A DNA stretch of 64,000 nucleotides from the NCBI RefSeq assembly GCF_020697055.1, contig NZ_JAJFBP010000016.1:1-64000 (forward strand), written 5' to 3'. Origin of the DNA: Panacagrimonas sp. (GTDB lineage: Bacteria; Pseudomonadota; Gammaproteobacteria; Nevskiales; Nevskiaceae). The position numbers were made by a program, and so were the translations under genes. This document shows positions 63,716 to 64,000 of this stretch, in pieces; within the stretch, counting starts at the first letter, position 1, and every line of letters begins with the position of its first letter. The notes beneath the pieces are model-generated. The model made no database searches and was not told the DNA's origin. It was given only the letters and a program-made list of their open reading frames with translations.

Positions 63716-64000
63716 ATGTTGCTGACCCGGATGCTCAAGGTGCTCCTGCTGGCCGGCCTGCTGGCACTGGTCGCCGCGATGGCCGTCTACGCGGTCGCAC
63801 CGTCGGTGTTCCTGGCCGGCGCGGTCGCCACCGAGCGCTGGAGCGCGGGGCTGGCGCGCCACGAAAAAGAGGTGGCGGGCTTCCGGATCGTCTACCTGGA
63901 TGGCGGCGGCAGCGGCGCGCCGCTGGTGCTGGTGCACGGCTTCGGCGCGGACAAGGACACCTGGGTGCGCGTCGCGCGCGTGCTGCGCCCCAAGCTGCGC
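63716..64000 (+). CDS. Alpha/beta hydrolase, truncated by window end
   Basis: 95 residues visible, starting at ATG 63716 with AAGGGAG upstream. An N-terminal membrane anchor or signal (LLLAGLLALVAAMAVYAVAP) precedes the oxyanion-loop segment PLVLVHGFGADKDTW, typical of alpha/beta hydrolases. The nucleophile elbow and triad lie beyond the window. Confidence 0.8.
   Translation, partial: MLLTRMLKVLLLAGLLALVAAMAVYAVAPSVFLAGAVATERWSAGLARHEKEVAGFRIVYLDGGGSGAPLVLVHGFGADKDTWVRVARVLRPKLR

Overview
The window is a GC-rich, gene-dense chromosomal stretch from a Gram-negative proteobacterium. Outer-membrane beta-barrels, TonB and YfiR proteins, lipoproteins, a monomeric NADP isocitrate dehydrogenase, LemA/DUF2207 and GTG starts together fit a gammaproteobacterium near Xanthomonadales. 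That placement is an inference from gene content, because no rRNA is present. I see no prophage, insertion sequence or CRISPR array. The intergenic spaces carry three families of palindromic repeats: a GCAAAG-rich long palindrome, a GTAGCCCGGG palindrome, and a CCCTCTGCCC/GGGAGAGGG hairpin.

Layout. 1-5.5 kb: plus-strand envelope operon of TPR proteins (first gene cut by the window edge). 5.7-12.4 kb: a minus-strand extracytoplasmic flavin/globin operon (DUF3034 outer-membrane protein, exported truncated globin, FMN-binding protein, PepSY membrane protein, EF-hand protein, ApbE-like flavin transferase). It is divergent from an OmpA protein that carries a C-terminal blue-copper domain, and each side has an intrinsic terminator in front of its first gene. 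12.5-15.5 kb: LysR regulator divergent from an acyl-CoA dehydrogenase and a histidine phosphatase. 15.7-24.5 kb: GGDEF cyclase, ROK kinase, glycine-zipper lipoprotein, a 1649-residue hybrid kinase and an HD-GYP response regulator. 24.6-33.4 kb: housekeeping and metabolic genes (dcd, Mrp/ApbC, flavodoxin-like protein, SET protein, thioesterase, molybdopterin oxidoreductase, desaturase, cold-shock protein).

33.6-41.5 kb: monomeric icd, then a TonB receptor, YfiR and hybrid-kinase module. 41.8-47.9 kb: TetR, SDR and GST operon, FadL-like porin and a soluble hybrid kinase. 47.9-49.5 kb: GlxA-type regulator, small membrane protein and tRNA-Val. 49.6-52.3 kb: minus-strand run GDT1, tadA, MaoC, H-NOX and histidine kinase (a nitric-oxide sensing pair). 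52.4-57.8 kb: DUF72, then two LemA genes flanking an intact and a decayed copy of DUF2207. 58-64 kb: guaA, queA, tRNA-Leu, DUF938 methyltransferase, an outer-membrane barrel protein, NUDIX and SRPBCC proteins, and a truncated alpha/beta hydrolase.

Themes. Signalling is heavy: three hybrid histidine kinases, one H-NOX-linked kinase, one diguanylate cyclase and one HD-GYP protein. The best candidate for a little-described system is the 5.7-12.4 kb locus. It puts a covalent-flavin module, a periplasmic globin, a calcium-binding protein, an outer-membrane barrel and a copper-site OmpA protein around one 624-bp control region.
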